A DNA stretch of 64,000 nt, from contig NZ_JAIWOY010000009.1 of assembly GCF_020216525.1 (NCBI RefSeq), positions 1 through 64,000 of the forward strand, written 5' to 3'. Every line of letters starts with the position of its first letter. Position 1 is the first letter of the stretch. The translations under genes were made by a program, and so were the position numbers. The notes beneath the pieces are model-generated. The model saw only the letters and a list, made by a program, of their open reading frames with translations, was not told the origin of the DNA and did not search any database. Below, piece by piece: positions 7,369 to 15,017 of this stretch. This DNA is from Nocardioides nematodiphilus. GTDB lineage: Bacteria > Actinomycetota > Actinomycetes > Propionibacteriales > Nocardioidaceae.

Positions 7369-10235
7369 CGTCGGCGCCTCCGCTCGAGGGTGGGCAGGCA
7401 GAGCACGACGACCAACACGATGCCGCCGGCCTGGACGAGCAGCAGCGCGATCCGCAGCCACGACCGGTGCCCGCTCATGTCCCCGTGCGGCTCGGCGTCG
7501 AGCTGCCACGCGCGGGTGGCGCGGTTGGCGGCGCTCGCCTGGGTGACGGCACCGCTGGCGTCGATCGCCGCGGCGACACCGGCGTCGACCCGGGGCGGCA
7601 GCACGACGTACTGGACGCCCGCGTCGGCCAGGTGCTGGACGACGTCGTCGGTGGGCTGGGAGACGAACTGCTGCACCAGAGCGGTGAAGGCGGTGTCCTC
7701 GGGTGTCAGCGTCATGATCTCGTCGTCGCCGATGGTGGTGCCGTCGCCGCGCATGACGTAGTAGCGCAGGCCCGCCGACGTGCTTCCCCGGATGACGAGG
7801 ACGCCGTGCTCGGGGGCACGTTGGGCGTTCTCGACCATGTAGAGCGGGACACCGTCGTGCCAGGTGGAGCTCAGCGACTCGTTGGCGTGCCCGACGAACC
7901 AGGCGAGCCCGGTGAGCGGAGCGATCGTCGCGACGACGGCCACGGCGCCGGCGACGCCACGACGCCAGGCGTGGAGGCCGTCCGCGAGAGCGCCCTGGGC
8001 GCCGAGGACCGCAGCGATGATTGCGCCGCCCTTGAGGCAGACCAGGGCGAAGAGCAGCCCGGCCGGGGTGGTGCCGTGGGCCAGGTGGAGCGTGAGCAGA
8101 CCGAGCACCATCGCGACGATCGCGGTGGCCAGCATGGCGATCCAGCAGAGCAGGACCGGGATGCGGGTGCGCGCCGGGATCAGGGCCAGCACGGCCAGCA
8201 CCGGAACGATCAGGCCGACCCACCACGGCGCGCCCAGCTCGGACAGACGCCCGATCAGCAGCCGCGAACCGGTGAGCTGCGGGCTCGGCAGGCGGCCCGC
8301 GTCGAGCAGCAGCCCCGCGCCGGCACCATGGATGAGTGCCGGCAGCCACCACGGCAGCAGCAGGACCGGGGCGGTCCCGAGGGCGGCGGCCGGAGGGCTC
8401 CAGACGGTGCGGCGCCGGATCGCGCCGGGCGCGATCCGAACAGCGGCGATCGCGACGAGGACGCCGAGCACGAGTGCTACCAGCCACGCAGACGGGGTGA
8501 AGCAGGTGATCAGGGTGAGGAGCAGGCCCGTACGCCAGGCCGCGCGCCAGCGCCGGTCGACCTCAGGCTCGGCGAAGCCGAGGGCCGCATGCGCCAGCCA
8601 CGGCAGCAGGGCGGTCGCGACCACGGCTCCGAGACGTCCGTCGCCCCAGGCGCCGCTGACGATCGGGAGCAGCGCGTACGTGGTCGCGCCCCACAGGATC
8701 AGCCAACGGGGCGCGCCGCGGTGGCTGATGAGGCGGCCGACCACGCGCAGCAGCCGCCAGGCGCCCCACAGTGCGAGCGGGAACGAGACGATGAGGACCA
8801 CGCTGATCGTCAGCGAGGCACTGCCGCCGAGCAGCGTGCCGAGCAGGGCGAGCGGGAGCAGGTACGGCGGAGCCGGCACCGCGGTGCCGAGGCCGAGCGG
8901 GTGCCACGACTGGTACTGCAGGTCCCACCAGACGCCGACACCCGACGGGGCCGGCGACAGGCCGCCGCCGGCGACCGCGTGCCAGGCGGTGCGGCTGCCG
9001 ATCAGACCGAGGACGACCACCACCGTCAGCACCAGGGACACGGGGTTGGTGAAGAAGCGGACCAGCCAGCCGTTCTCGACCGGGACCTCGTCCTCCTCCG
9101 CGGCGCGGACGGCCTCACGGGCGGCCAGCTCGCGGGCGGCGAACGAGGCGGGGTCGGCCTCGGCGGCCGCCACCCGGCGACGCTCGGCCACATCGGAGGC
9201 CTGGGTGGTGAGCGCGCTGACGACGTCACCGATGAAGTCGAGCCCGTGCCGGTACGGCAGCCACGGCGGCGCGAGCAGCTGGCGTACCTCCGCCGGCGCG
9301 GCGGTGGCGCGCTCGCGCCGGGCTCGCCGGGCGGCGTGCACGGTGCCGGGCCGGCGGTAGACGGACAGAAGGGCGGCGAGCTCGTCGAGAGCCGAGCCGA
9401 CCTCGCGGACGACCAGGAAGCCCAGCATCCGCAGCAGGGTGCCGAAGAAGAGCCGGACCATCTGGAGCGGCAGCGCCCACGGGCGGCTGTTGGCCAGCAG
9501 CGTGTAGAGCGCGGCGCGGCGCTCCTCGTAGTGGGTGTGCTTGCCCGTCAGCGGGGTCTGCCGGATGCCGCGGTGCGCGGCCTCGGCGTGGAAGACGACG
9601 GCCTGCGGGACGATCACGGTGCGGTGGCCGGCCGAGGCTGCTCGCCAGCCGAGGTCGATGTCGTTGCCGAAGATCGGGAGCTGCGGGTCGAAGCCGCCCA
9701 GCTCGAGCAGGACGCTGCGGCGCACCAGCATGCCGGCGGTGTTGACCGCGAGCACCGTACGGACGGCGTCGTGCTGGCCCTGGTCGTACTCGCCACGCTC
9801 AAGGCCGGTCTCGCGCCGACCGGTGCCGGAGATCGTGACGCCGAGCTCGAGCAGGCGGCGCAGCGAGGGCCACTCGCGCAGCTTGGGGCCGAGGATGCTG
9901 GCCTCAGGGTGCTGCTCGGCCGCGGCGAGCAGCTGCTCGAGCGCGTCGGGAGCAGGGGTGGAGTCGTCGTGCAGCAGCCAGACCCACTCGGGCGCCGACT
10001 CGGCGACACGCTCCAGACCGAGCGCGACCGCCTCGGGGTAGGTGGTCGTGCCGGGCACGCGCAGCGCCGCACCGAAGGCCTGCTCGAGCAGCTCGGACGA
10101 CCCGTCCTTGCTGCCGGTGTCGATGGCGACGACCTGGTCGGGGGCGACGGTCTGGGCGCCGATGCCCGAGATGACGGTGGGCAGCCAACTGGCTCCGTCA
10201 TGGCTGACGACGAGCAGGGCTACCGAGGGACGCAC
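7365..10235 (-). CDS. Large membrane GT2 glycosyltransferase
   Basis: 956 residues. Residues 1–300 form a family-2 glycosyltransferase domain: VALLVVSHDGASWLP, VAIDTGSKDGS, a DDS acidic motif (LLHDDSTPAPDALEQLL) and FGNDIDLGWRA. The remainder, from about residue 400, contains roughly a dozen hydrophobic segments, so the protein is a polytopic membrane enzyme that may both transfer and move a lipid-linked sugar. Acceptor and donor are unknown. I chose GTG at 10235 because similarity starts there and TAAGGT (10244..10249) lies 8 nt upstream, suggesting leaderless expression. Upstream in-frame codons are repeat sequence, not protein. It overlaps the DUF5719 gene by 4 nt. Confidence 0.85.
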   Translation of the reverse strand: MRPSVALLVVSHDGASWLPTVISGIGAQTVAPDQVVAIDTGSKDGSSELLEQAFGAALRVPGTTTYPEAVALGLERVAESAPEWVWLLHDDSTPAPDALEQLLAAAEQHPEASILGPKLREWPSLRRLLELGVTISGTGRRETGLERGEYDQGQHDAVRTVLAVNTAGMLVRRSVLLELGGFDPQLPIFGNDIDLGWRAASAGHRTVIVPQAVVFHAEAAHRGIRQTPLTGKHTHYEERRAALYTLLANSRPWALPLQMVRLFFGTLLRMLGFLVVREVGSALDELAALLSVYRRPGTVHAARRARRERATAAPAEVRQLLAPPWLPYRHGLDFIGDVVSALTTQASDVAERRRVAAAEADPASFAARELAAREAVRAAEEDEVPVENGWLVRFFTNPVSLVLTVVVVLGLIGSRTAWHAVAGGGLSPAPSGVGVWWDLQYQSWHPLGLGTAVPAPPYLLPLALLGTLLGGSASLTISVVLIVSFPLALWGAWRLLRVVGRLISHRGAPRWLILWGATTYALLPIVSGAWGDGRLGAVVATALLPWLAHAALGFAEPEVDRRWRAAWRTGLLLTLITCFTPSAWLVALVLGVLVAIAAVRIAPGAIRRRTVWSPPAAALGTAPVLLLPWWLPALIHGAGAGLLLDAGRLPSPQLTGSRLLIGRLSELGAPWWVGLIVPVLAVLALIPARTRIPVLLCWIAMLATAIVAMVLGLLTLHLAHGTTPAGLLFALVCLKGGAIIAAVLGAQGALADGLHAWRRGVAGAVAVVATIAPLTGLAWFVGHANESLSSTWHDGVPLYMVENAQRAPEHGVLVIRGSTSAGLRYYVMRGDGTTIGDDEIMTLTPEDTAFTALVQQFVSQPTDDVVQHLADAGVQYVVLPPRVDAGVAAAIDASGAVTQASAANRATRAWQLDAEPHGDMSGHRSWLRIALLLVQAGGIVLVVVLCLPTLERRRRR

Positions 10236-10249
10236 GATCGGCAACCTTA

Positions 10250-10330
10250 GACGACCGAGCGAGCGACAGCGCGAGCGAGGGACGAGGTCGAGCGCTGGTC
10301 GCGAGCGAGGGAGGCAGCACCCGGAGGGTG
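10250..10330. repeat. Diverged single copy of the 82-bp repeat
   Basis: Upstream of the GT2 gene, sequence rich in GCGAGCGAG motifs resembles the 82-bp unit repeated at 16151..16540. Shared blocks include GACCGAGCGAGCG versus GACCAAGCGAGCG and GCGCGAGCGAGG, in the same order. In both places the element abuts a -10-like hexamer of a minus-strand gene. Alignment was by eye. Confidence 0.55.
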
Positions 10331-10374
10331 CTAGACGGCGTGACCCGCACACCCGATCACGCAGGAAATGCAGC

Positions 10375-10398
10375 GGACCCCGGCCGAGGCCGGGGTCC
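10375..10398 (-). terminator. Hairpin downstream of whiB2
   Basis: GGACCCCGGCC and GGCCGGGGTCC form an 11-bp perfect inverted repeat, 50 nt after the whiB2 stop on the minus strand. Only a short T-rich run (GCATTTCC) follows. It is likely the whiB2 terminator. Confidence 0.65.
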
Positions 10399-10448
10399 TG
10401 CTACTCATGTCGCTCTCGGCATCGATCCGCGCCAGCCCTGGGGCTGGG

Positions 10449-10703
10449 TCAGACCGCGCGCTTCTTGAGCTTGCGGCGCTCCCTTTCGGAGAGTCCGCCC
10501 CAGATGCCGAAGCGCTCGTCGTTCATGAGCGCCGACTCCAGGCAGTCGTCCCGCACGTCGCAGGTCTGGCAGACCTTCTTGGCCTCCCGGGTCGATCCAC
10601 CCTTTTCAGGGAAGAACGCCTCCGGGTCGGTCTGAGCGCACAGCGCGCGCTCCTGCCAGCCCCCGTCGTCGGTCGTCGGCTCGAGGAGAAGAAGTTCCCT
10701 CAT
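10449..10703 (-). CDS. whiB2: WhiB-family iron-sulfur regulator WhiB2
   Basis: 84 residues with the four Fe-S cysteines of the family: C22, then CxxCxxxxxC at C45, C48 and C54. The G-I-W-G-G turn follows at 66–70 and a basic tail RERRKLKKRAV at the end. WhiB proteins bind a 4Fe-4S cluster and act with the primary sigma factor; the WhiB2 branch (Streptomyces WhiB, mycobacterial WhmD) controls septation and sporulation. Orthology rests on gene order: beside fbiA, with the Rv3259-like gene nearby, as in M. tuberculosis Rv3260c. The upstream gap to fbiA is 259 bp, suggesting a long regulated promoter or leader. Confidence 0.92.
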   Translation of the reverse strand: MRELLLLEPTTDDGGWQERALCAQTDPEAFFPEKGGSTREAKKVCQTCDVRDDCLESALMNDERFGIWGGLSERERRKLKKRAV

Positions 10704-10821
10704 CGATTCTCAGTCCTTCCCGACTTCAAGCAGTGACCTTGTTGGTTTCGTTCAGTGCGTCAGCGAGGCCCCTTCGAGGCGACCCGCATGGGTGCTGCTT
10801 CGCTCACATTCGGCGTGTCGA

Positions 10822-10848
10822 CTGGACGTCTGAGGAAGCTTCGTCCAG
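10822..10848. promoter_or_regulatory. Inverted repeat upstream of whiB2
   Basis: CTGGACG and CGTCCAG arms (7 bp) are separated by 13 nt, about 120 nt before the whiB2 start. Further upstream, on the minus strand, lies TGTAATTTCACT (10861..10872). These may be operator or leader elements of whiB2; no binding protein can be named from sequence. Confidence 0.3.
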
Positions 10849-10962
10849 ATGTATGACACGAGTGAAATTACATGCCTGTCGAAACCCGAAGTCAAGCCCG
10901 AACTCTGCTATAGCACCACCCGTCACACCAGTCACATCAGCCGGTCTGAGAGGCTGGGCGGC

Positions 10963-11973
10963 ATGCAGCAGATCACGGTGCTCTCCGGCGGGCACGGCGG
11001 CGCGAAGTTCATCGAGGGCCTCCTCCACGGCATCGACTCCGGCACGCTCCCAGGAGTCTCTCCGGACGCTGTCGTGAGGGTGATCGCGAACACCGCCGAC
11101 GACCTCTGGATCCACGGCCTGAAGGTGTGCCCCGACCTCGACACGGTCATGTACACCCTCGGCGGTGGTCTGGACCACCAGCGCGGCTGGGGTCGCACCG
11201 AGGAGACCTGGAGCGCCAAGGACGAGCTCGAGGCGTACGGCGTCCCCAACACGTGGTTCGGCCTCGGCGACCGCGACATCGCCACGCACCTCGTCCGCAC
11301 CCAGATGCTCGAGGCCGGCTACCCGCTCTCCCAGGTGACCGACGCGCTGTGCGCGCGCTGGCTGACGCCGACGTACGGCGACCGCGTCCGGCTGCTGCCG
11401 ATGACCGACGACCGGGTCGAGACCCATGTGGCCATCGCCGACCCGTCCTCGCCGTCGGGGCGCCAGGTCATCCACTTCCAGGAGTACTGGGTGCGGCTCC
11501 ACGCCTCGGTGCCCGCCGAGCAGCTCGTCTTCATCGGCCTGCCCGAGGCCGCTCCCGGGCCGGGGGTGGTCGAGGCCATCACCGGCGCCGATCTGGTGAT
11601 CGTGCCGCCGTCGAACCCGATCGTCTCGGTCGGCACGATCCTGGGCGTCACCGGGGTGCGCGAGGTGCTGCGCGCAACGAAGGCCCCGGTCGTCGGCCTC
11701 TCCCCCATCATCGGCGGCGCGCACGTCCGCGGCATGGCCGAGCAGATGCTGACCTCCGTCGGGGCCGAGGTGAGCGCGGCCGGCGTCGGCCTGCACTACG
11801 GCGCCCGCAGCGCCGGCGGCGTGCTCGACGGCTGGCTGGTCGACACCACCGATGCAGCCGATCTCGCCCGCCTCGAGGCGGCCGGGCTGAAGGCGGCCTC
11901 CGCGCCCTTGTGGATGTCCTCCCCTGCCGAGACCGCCGCGATGGCGGCGGCCGCGATCAGCCTGATCGCATGA
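10963..11973 (+). CDS. fbiA: 2-phospho-L-lactate (or PEP) transferase, F420 synthesis
   Basis: 336 residues of the CofD/FbiA family. The enzyme joins a lactyl- or enolpyruvyl-phospho-guanosine intermediate to Fo, making F420-0 or dehydro-F420-0 in the cytosol. The N-terminus ITVLSGGHGGAKFIEGLL is the family start, followed by NTADDLWIHGLKVCPDLDTV and VIVPPSNPIVSVGTIL. ATG at 10963 was chosen because similarity begins there; the preceding in-frame codons look non-coding. The stop overlaps the fbiB start (ATGA), so the pair is co-translated. It is divergent from whiB2, as in mycobacteria. An F420-dependent-type enzyme occurs at 45.8 kb. Confidence 0.93.
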   Translation: MQQITVLSGGHGGAKFIEGLLHGIDSGTLPGVSPDAVVRVIANTADDLWIHGLKVCPDLDTVMYTLGGGLDHQRGWGRTEETWSAKDELEAYGVPNTWFGLGDRDIATHLVRTQMLEAGYPLSQVTDALCARWLTPTYGDRVRLLPMTDDRVETHVAIADPSSPSGRQVIHFQEYWVRLHASVPAEQLVFIGLPEAAPGPGVVEAITGADLVIVPPSNPIVSVGTILGVTGVREVLRATKAPVVGLSPIIGGAHVRGMAEQMLTSVGAEVSAAGVGLHYGARSAGGVLDGWLVDTTDAADLARLEAAGLKAASAPLWMSSPAETAAMAAAAISLIA

Positions 11974-12953
11974 GCCCGTCGCTCCAGGTCTGGGCGCCGG
12001 ACGGGGTGGGCGAGATCCGCGAGGGCGACGATCTCGCCGCGCACCTGCTGGGCGCGCTCCCGCGATCCTTCGCGCTGACGGAGGGCGACATCGTCGTCGT
12101 GACCAGCAAGGTCGTCGCCAAGGCCGAGGGGCGCGTCCGCGTCTCGACGCGTGAGGCCGAGCTGGCCGGCGAGACCGTACGGGTGGTGGCGCGCCGCGGC
12201 GCGACCGCGATCGTGCGCAACCGGCTGGGCCTGACGATGGCCGCCGCCGGCATCGACGCCTCGAACGTCGAGGCCGGCAAGGTCGTCCTGCTGCCGGAGG
12301 ACCCGGACGCCTCGGCTCGCGCCCTGCGGGCACGCCTCGCCGCGGAGGCCGGCGTCGCCGTCGGCGTGATCGTCACCGACACCGCCGGGCGCGCCTGGCG
12401 CGAGGGGCAGACCGACATCGCGATCGGGGCCGCCGGCGTGCTGGTCGCCGAGGACTACACCGGCCGTACCGACGCGCACGGCAACCCGCTGCTGGTCACC
12501 GCCCCCGCCGTCGCCGACGAGCTGGCCGGGCTGGCCGAGCTCGCCACCGGCAAGCTCGGCGCGCGCCCGTTCGCCGTCGTACGCGGTCGGGCCGACCTCG
12601 TCCTGCCCGGCCAGGAGGACGGCACCGGCGCGGTGGCCCTCATCCGCGCCGAGGGTGGCGACTTCTTCGGCTTCGGCGCTCGCGAGGCGGTGTTCCGCGC
12701 CCTGAGCGGCGACGAGTCGGACCGCGCGCCCTTCGGGGCGCCGGCCTCGGCCGAGGAGATGGCCGAGGCGGTCATCCGGGTGAGCGGACTCGAGACCGTC
12801 GTCGAGACGGACGGGCTGAGCATCACCGCCATCGACCCCGCGACCGCAGCACGACTCGGCGCACTCGCCTTCGCGTACGGCTGGCGGCTGGAGCTGGACC
12901 CGTGTGACGCGGGTGACGGTGCCGAAGCACGACTCCGACCGGGCACTCCGTAG
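11970..12953 (+). CDS. fbiB: F420-0:gamma-glutamyl ligase, short FbiB
   Basis: 327 residues. Residues 1–245 form a CofE-type ligase that adds glutamates to F420-0: LTEGDIVVVTSKVVAKAEGR near the start, VIVTDTAGRAWREGQTDIAIGAAG, and ADLVLPGQEDGTGAVALIRAEGG. Mycobacterial FbiB is about 448 residues because a C-terminal FMN nitroreductase-like domain reduces dehydro-F420. Here only about 80 residues follow, and I see no nitroreductase signature. The next gene starts 40 nt downstream, so the missing domain is not hidden by a frameshift. Either a separate reductase exists elsewhere or the precursor differs. Confidence 0.88.
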   Translation: MSPSLQVWAPDGVGEIREGDDLAAHLLGALPRSFALTEGDIVVVTSKVVAKAEGRVRVSTREAELAGETVRVVARRGATAIVRNRLGLTMAAAGIDASNVEAGKVVLLPEDPDASARALRARLAAEAGVAVGVIVTDTAGRAWREGQTDIAIGAAGVLVAEDYTGRTDAHGNPLLVTAPAVADELAGLAELATGKLGARPFAVVRGRADLVLPGQEDGTGAVALIRAEGGDFFGFGAREAVFRALSGDESDRAPFGAPASAEEMAEAVIRVSGLETVVETDGLSITAIDPATAARLGALAFAYGWRLELDPCDAGDGAEARLRPGTP

Positions 12954-12993
12954 ACTCTGCGCGACCTTAACCGTCCGAGCTCCGAGGGTTCAC

Positions 12994-13749
12994 GTGGCCA
13001 AGCAGTCCAAGACCGACCGTCGCGCGGTCATCGACGAGATCCGCAAGAAGCAGCGCGGCGCCGACCGCACCCGGGGCTTCGCGATCGTCGGCGTCTGCGC
13101 GTTCGTCGCTCTGCTCATCGTCGGCCTCGCGGCCTACCAGCCGGTCAAGGGCTGGTGGGACGACCGCAAGTACGACGCGAAGTCGCTGGCCGACATCGGC
13201 AAGCCGGCGTCGGTCTGCCAGGCGCCGACCACGCTCAAGGCCGACGGCAACCAGAACCACGTGCCGACCGGTCAGACGGTGAAGTACACGACGGCTCCGC
13301 CGGCGTTCGGTCCGCACTGGAACGAGGCCGGCGTCGCGCCCGCCGCGATGAGCCGCAAGTTCTACACCAGCGACGACCGCCCGCCGCTCGAGGCACTGGT
13401 GCACAACCTCGAGCACGGCTACACGATCCTCTGGTACGACGACACGATCTCCGGCAGCCAGCTCGACGAGATCCGCGCGCTCGGCAAGAAGTTCCCGGGC
13501 GACACCAACTTCCGCTACAAGTTCATCGCCGCGCCGTGGCAGGCCTCCGACGCGAAGGCGGTCGGCAAGGAGTTCCCGAAGGGCGAGCACATCGCCTTCA
13601 CGCACTGGTCGCAGGGCGGCACGGGCGTTACCGACACGACCAAGCAGGTCGGGGCGTTCGAGTACTGCTCCGACGTCTCCGGCGCCGGCCTGAAGACCTT
13701 CATGGAGAAGTACCCCTACACCGACAGCCCGGAGCCGGGCGCCATGTGA
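12994..13749 (+). CDS. DUF3105 membrane-anchored protein
   Basis: 251 residues. A Lys/Arg-rich N-terminus precedes one transmembrane helix (FAIVGVCAFVALLIVGLAAY, residues 29–48). An exported DUF3105 domain follows, with GPHWNEAGVAP, the His-rich VHNLEHGYTILWYDD and HIAFTHWSQGG. The conserved His/Glu could bind metal, but no activity is established. GTG at 12994 has a GAGGG ribosome site and gives the normal family N-terminus. It follows fbiB by 40 nt and converges on dinB, with only 5 nt between stop codons. Confidence 0.8.
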   Translation: MAKQSKTDRRAVIDEIRKKQRGADRTRGFAIVGVCAFVALLIVGLAAYQPVKGWWDDRKYDAKSLADIGKPASVCQAPTTLKADGNQNHVPTGQTVKYTTAPPAFGPHWNEAGVAPAAMSRKFYTSDDRPPLEALVHNLEHGYTILWYDDTISGSQLDEIRALGKKFPGDTNFRYKFIAAPWQASDAKAVGKEFPKGEHIAFTHWSQGGTGVTDTTKQVGAFEYCSDVSGAGLKTFMEKYPYTDSPEPGAM

Positions 13750-13754
13750 GCCGC

Positions 13755-14975
13755 TCAGGCCTCGGGAAGCAGCGGTGCCTCGAAGCCTGAGTCACGACCA
13801 ACGAGTACGGCACGGGTGACAGCACCCGTGCCGTACTTGTCTTTCACGGCATCGAGCGCGCCGTCGAGGATGCTGGTGCGCCGGATCCGGCCCTCGACGC
13901 CGGTCCACTCCAGCGGCAGCTCGAGCTGCTCGGTGCCGGCCTCGGCCAGCCCCGAGATCGAGACGCCGATCAGGGTGCAGCCCTTCTGCTCGATCAGCGG
14001 GAGCGCGGCGCGCAGCAGCGTGCGGGCGGTCGCGACCCAGACATCGGTGGCGCCGGTCGCCTGGCTCGCCCCGTCGGCCAGGGTGCCGAGCGTGGCGGAG
14101 CGGGTGGCGCGTGTGTAGTCGTCGAAGCGGAGCCGGAGCGTGACCGTACGCCCGATCCGCTCGCCGGCGCGCAGACGCCGGGCGACCCGGTCGATCAGCG
14201 CGACCAGGTGGGCGTCGAGGTCGGCGGGCGTCGTGGGCCGGCGGCCGAGGGCGCGCTGCGCGCCCACACTCCCGCGGCGCTTGCCGACGACGACCGGGCG
14301 CGGGTCGCGGAGGTTGGCCAGCGCCCACAGGTGGTGCCCGGAAGCCTTGCCGACCAGCCCGGAGAGGACCTCCTGCTCGCGCCGGGCCAGGTCCCCGACC
14401 GTGCGGATCCCGTCGGCGCGCAGCTTGCCCGCGGTGACCGCACCGACGCCCCACAGCCGCTCGACGGGCAGGGGGTGGAGGAACTCCTCCTCGCGCTCAG
14501 GCTCGACCAGCAGCAGGCCGTCCGGCTTGCTCACCGCGCTGGCGACCTTGGCGAGGTACTTGGTCCGAGCGACGCCGACTGAGATCGGCAGGCCCACCTC
14601 CGCACGCACCCGCCGACGCAGGATCTCCGCGATCGCGACCGGCTCTCCCACGAGACGGCGCAGGCCGCCGACGTCGAGGAACGCCTCGTCGATCGAGACG
14701 CCCTCCACCAGCGGCGTCGTGTCCCGGAAGATCTCGAAGACGCGCCGGCTGGCCTCGACGTACGCCTCGAAGCGCGGCGGGACCGTGATCAGCCCCGGGC
14801 AGAGCCGACGGGCCTCGGAGCCGGCCACCGGCGTGCGCACGCCGTACGCCTTCGCCTCGTAGCTCGCGGCCAGCACGATCCCGCCACCGACCGCCACCGG
14901 ACGGCCGCGCAGCGACGCGTCGTCGCGCTGCTCGACCGACGCGTAGAACGAGTCGAGGTCGGCGTGCAGGATCAC
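13755..14975 (-). CDS. dinB: DNA polymerase IV (Y family)
   Basis: About 406 residues. It is the error-prone translesion polymerase of the SOS response. Catalytic motifs are LHADLDSFYASVEQ near the start and SIDEAFLDV at about residue 95. The thumb helix-hairpin-helix (LWGVGAVTAGKLRADGI) and a little-finger domain follow. I place the start at the GTG at 14975; a TTG at 14993 would run into the LexA-like box at 14986..15001. It lies 42 nt after manC on the same strand but has its own SOS operator. A 15-bp perfect hairpin sits inside its 3' coding end. Confidence 0.9.
   Translation of the reverse strand: MILHADLDSFYASVEQRDDASLRGRPVAVGGGIVLAASYEAKAYGVRTPVAGSEARRLCPGLITVPPRFEAYVEASRRVFEIFRDTTPLVEGVSIDEAFLDVGGLRRLVGEPVAIAEILRRRVRAEVGLPISVGVARTKYLAKVASAVSKPDGLLLVEPEREEEFLHPLPVERLWGVGAVTAGKLRADGIRTVGDLARREQEVLSGLVGKASGHHLWALANLRDPRPVVVGKRRGSVGAQRALGRRPTTPADLDAHLVALIDRVARRLRAGERIGRTVTLRLRFDDYTRATRSATLGTLADGASQATGATDVWVATARTLLRAALPLIEQKGCTLIGVSISGLAEAGTEQLELPLEWTGVEGRIRRTSILDGALDAVKDKYGTGAVTRAVLVGRDSGFEAPLLPEA
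13804..13837 (+). terminator. Perfect 15-bp hairpin inside dinB 3' end
   Basis: AGTACGGCACGGGTG, a 4-nt loop ACAG, and CACCCGTGCCGTACT pair without mismatch. It begins 55 nt downstream of the DUF3105 stop, so it is a good candidate terminator for the fbiA–fbiB–DUF3105 transcript although it lies within the antisense dinB coding region. No long U-run follows on either strand. Confidence 0.6.
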
Positions 14976-14985
14976 CCCACCATGT

Positions 14986-15001
14986 TCGAACAATTGTTCG
15001 A
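14986..15001 (-). promoter_or_regulatory. LexA (SOS) box for dinB
   Basis: TCGAACAATTGTTCGA is a perfect 16-bp palindrome matching the actinobacterial LexA consensus TCGAAC-N4-GTTCGA. It lies about 10 nt before the chosen dinB start and next to a -10-like CATAGT, so LexA binding should block dinB transcription. Confidence 0.9.
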
Positions 15002-15017
15002 ACTATGCAAGGTCAGG

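Noticed and set aside
7467..10250. 927-codon plus-strand open frame opposite the GT2 gene
   Set aside because: Composition is extreme (Gln/Arg/Gly-rich, no domain), while the minus strand shows a full glycosyltransferase with membrane helices.
12904..12993. Longer N-terminus for the DUF3105 protein overlapping fbiB
   Set aside because: The extension overlaps the end of fbiB and has no similarity; GTG at 12994 has a good ribosome site and family-like start.
12954..12993. Frameshifted remnant of the FbiB reductase domain downstream of fbiB
   Set aside because: Only 40 nt separate fbiB from the next gene, so no remnant of a 200-residue domain can be there.
14984..14993. TTG at 14993 as the dinB start
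   Set aside because: It would place the start codon inside the LexA box; the GTG at 14975 begins at the conserved family N-terminus.
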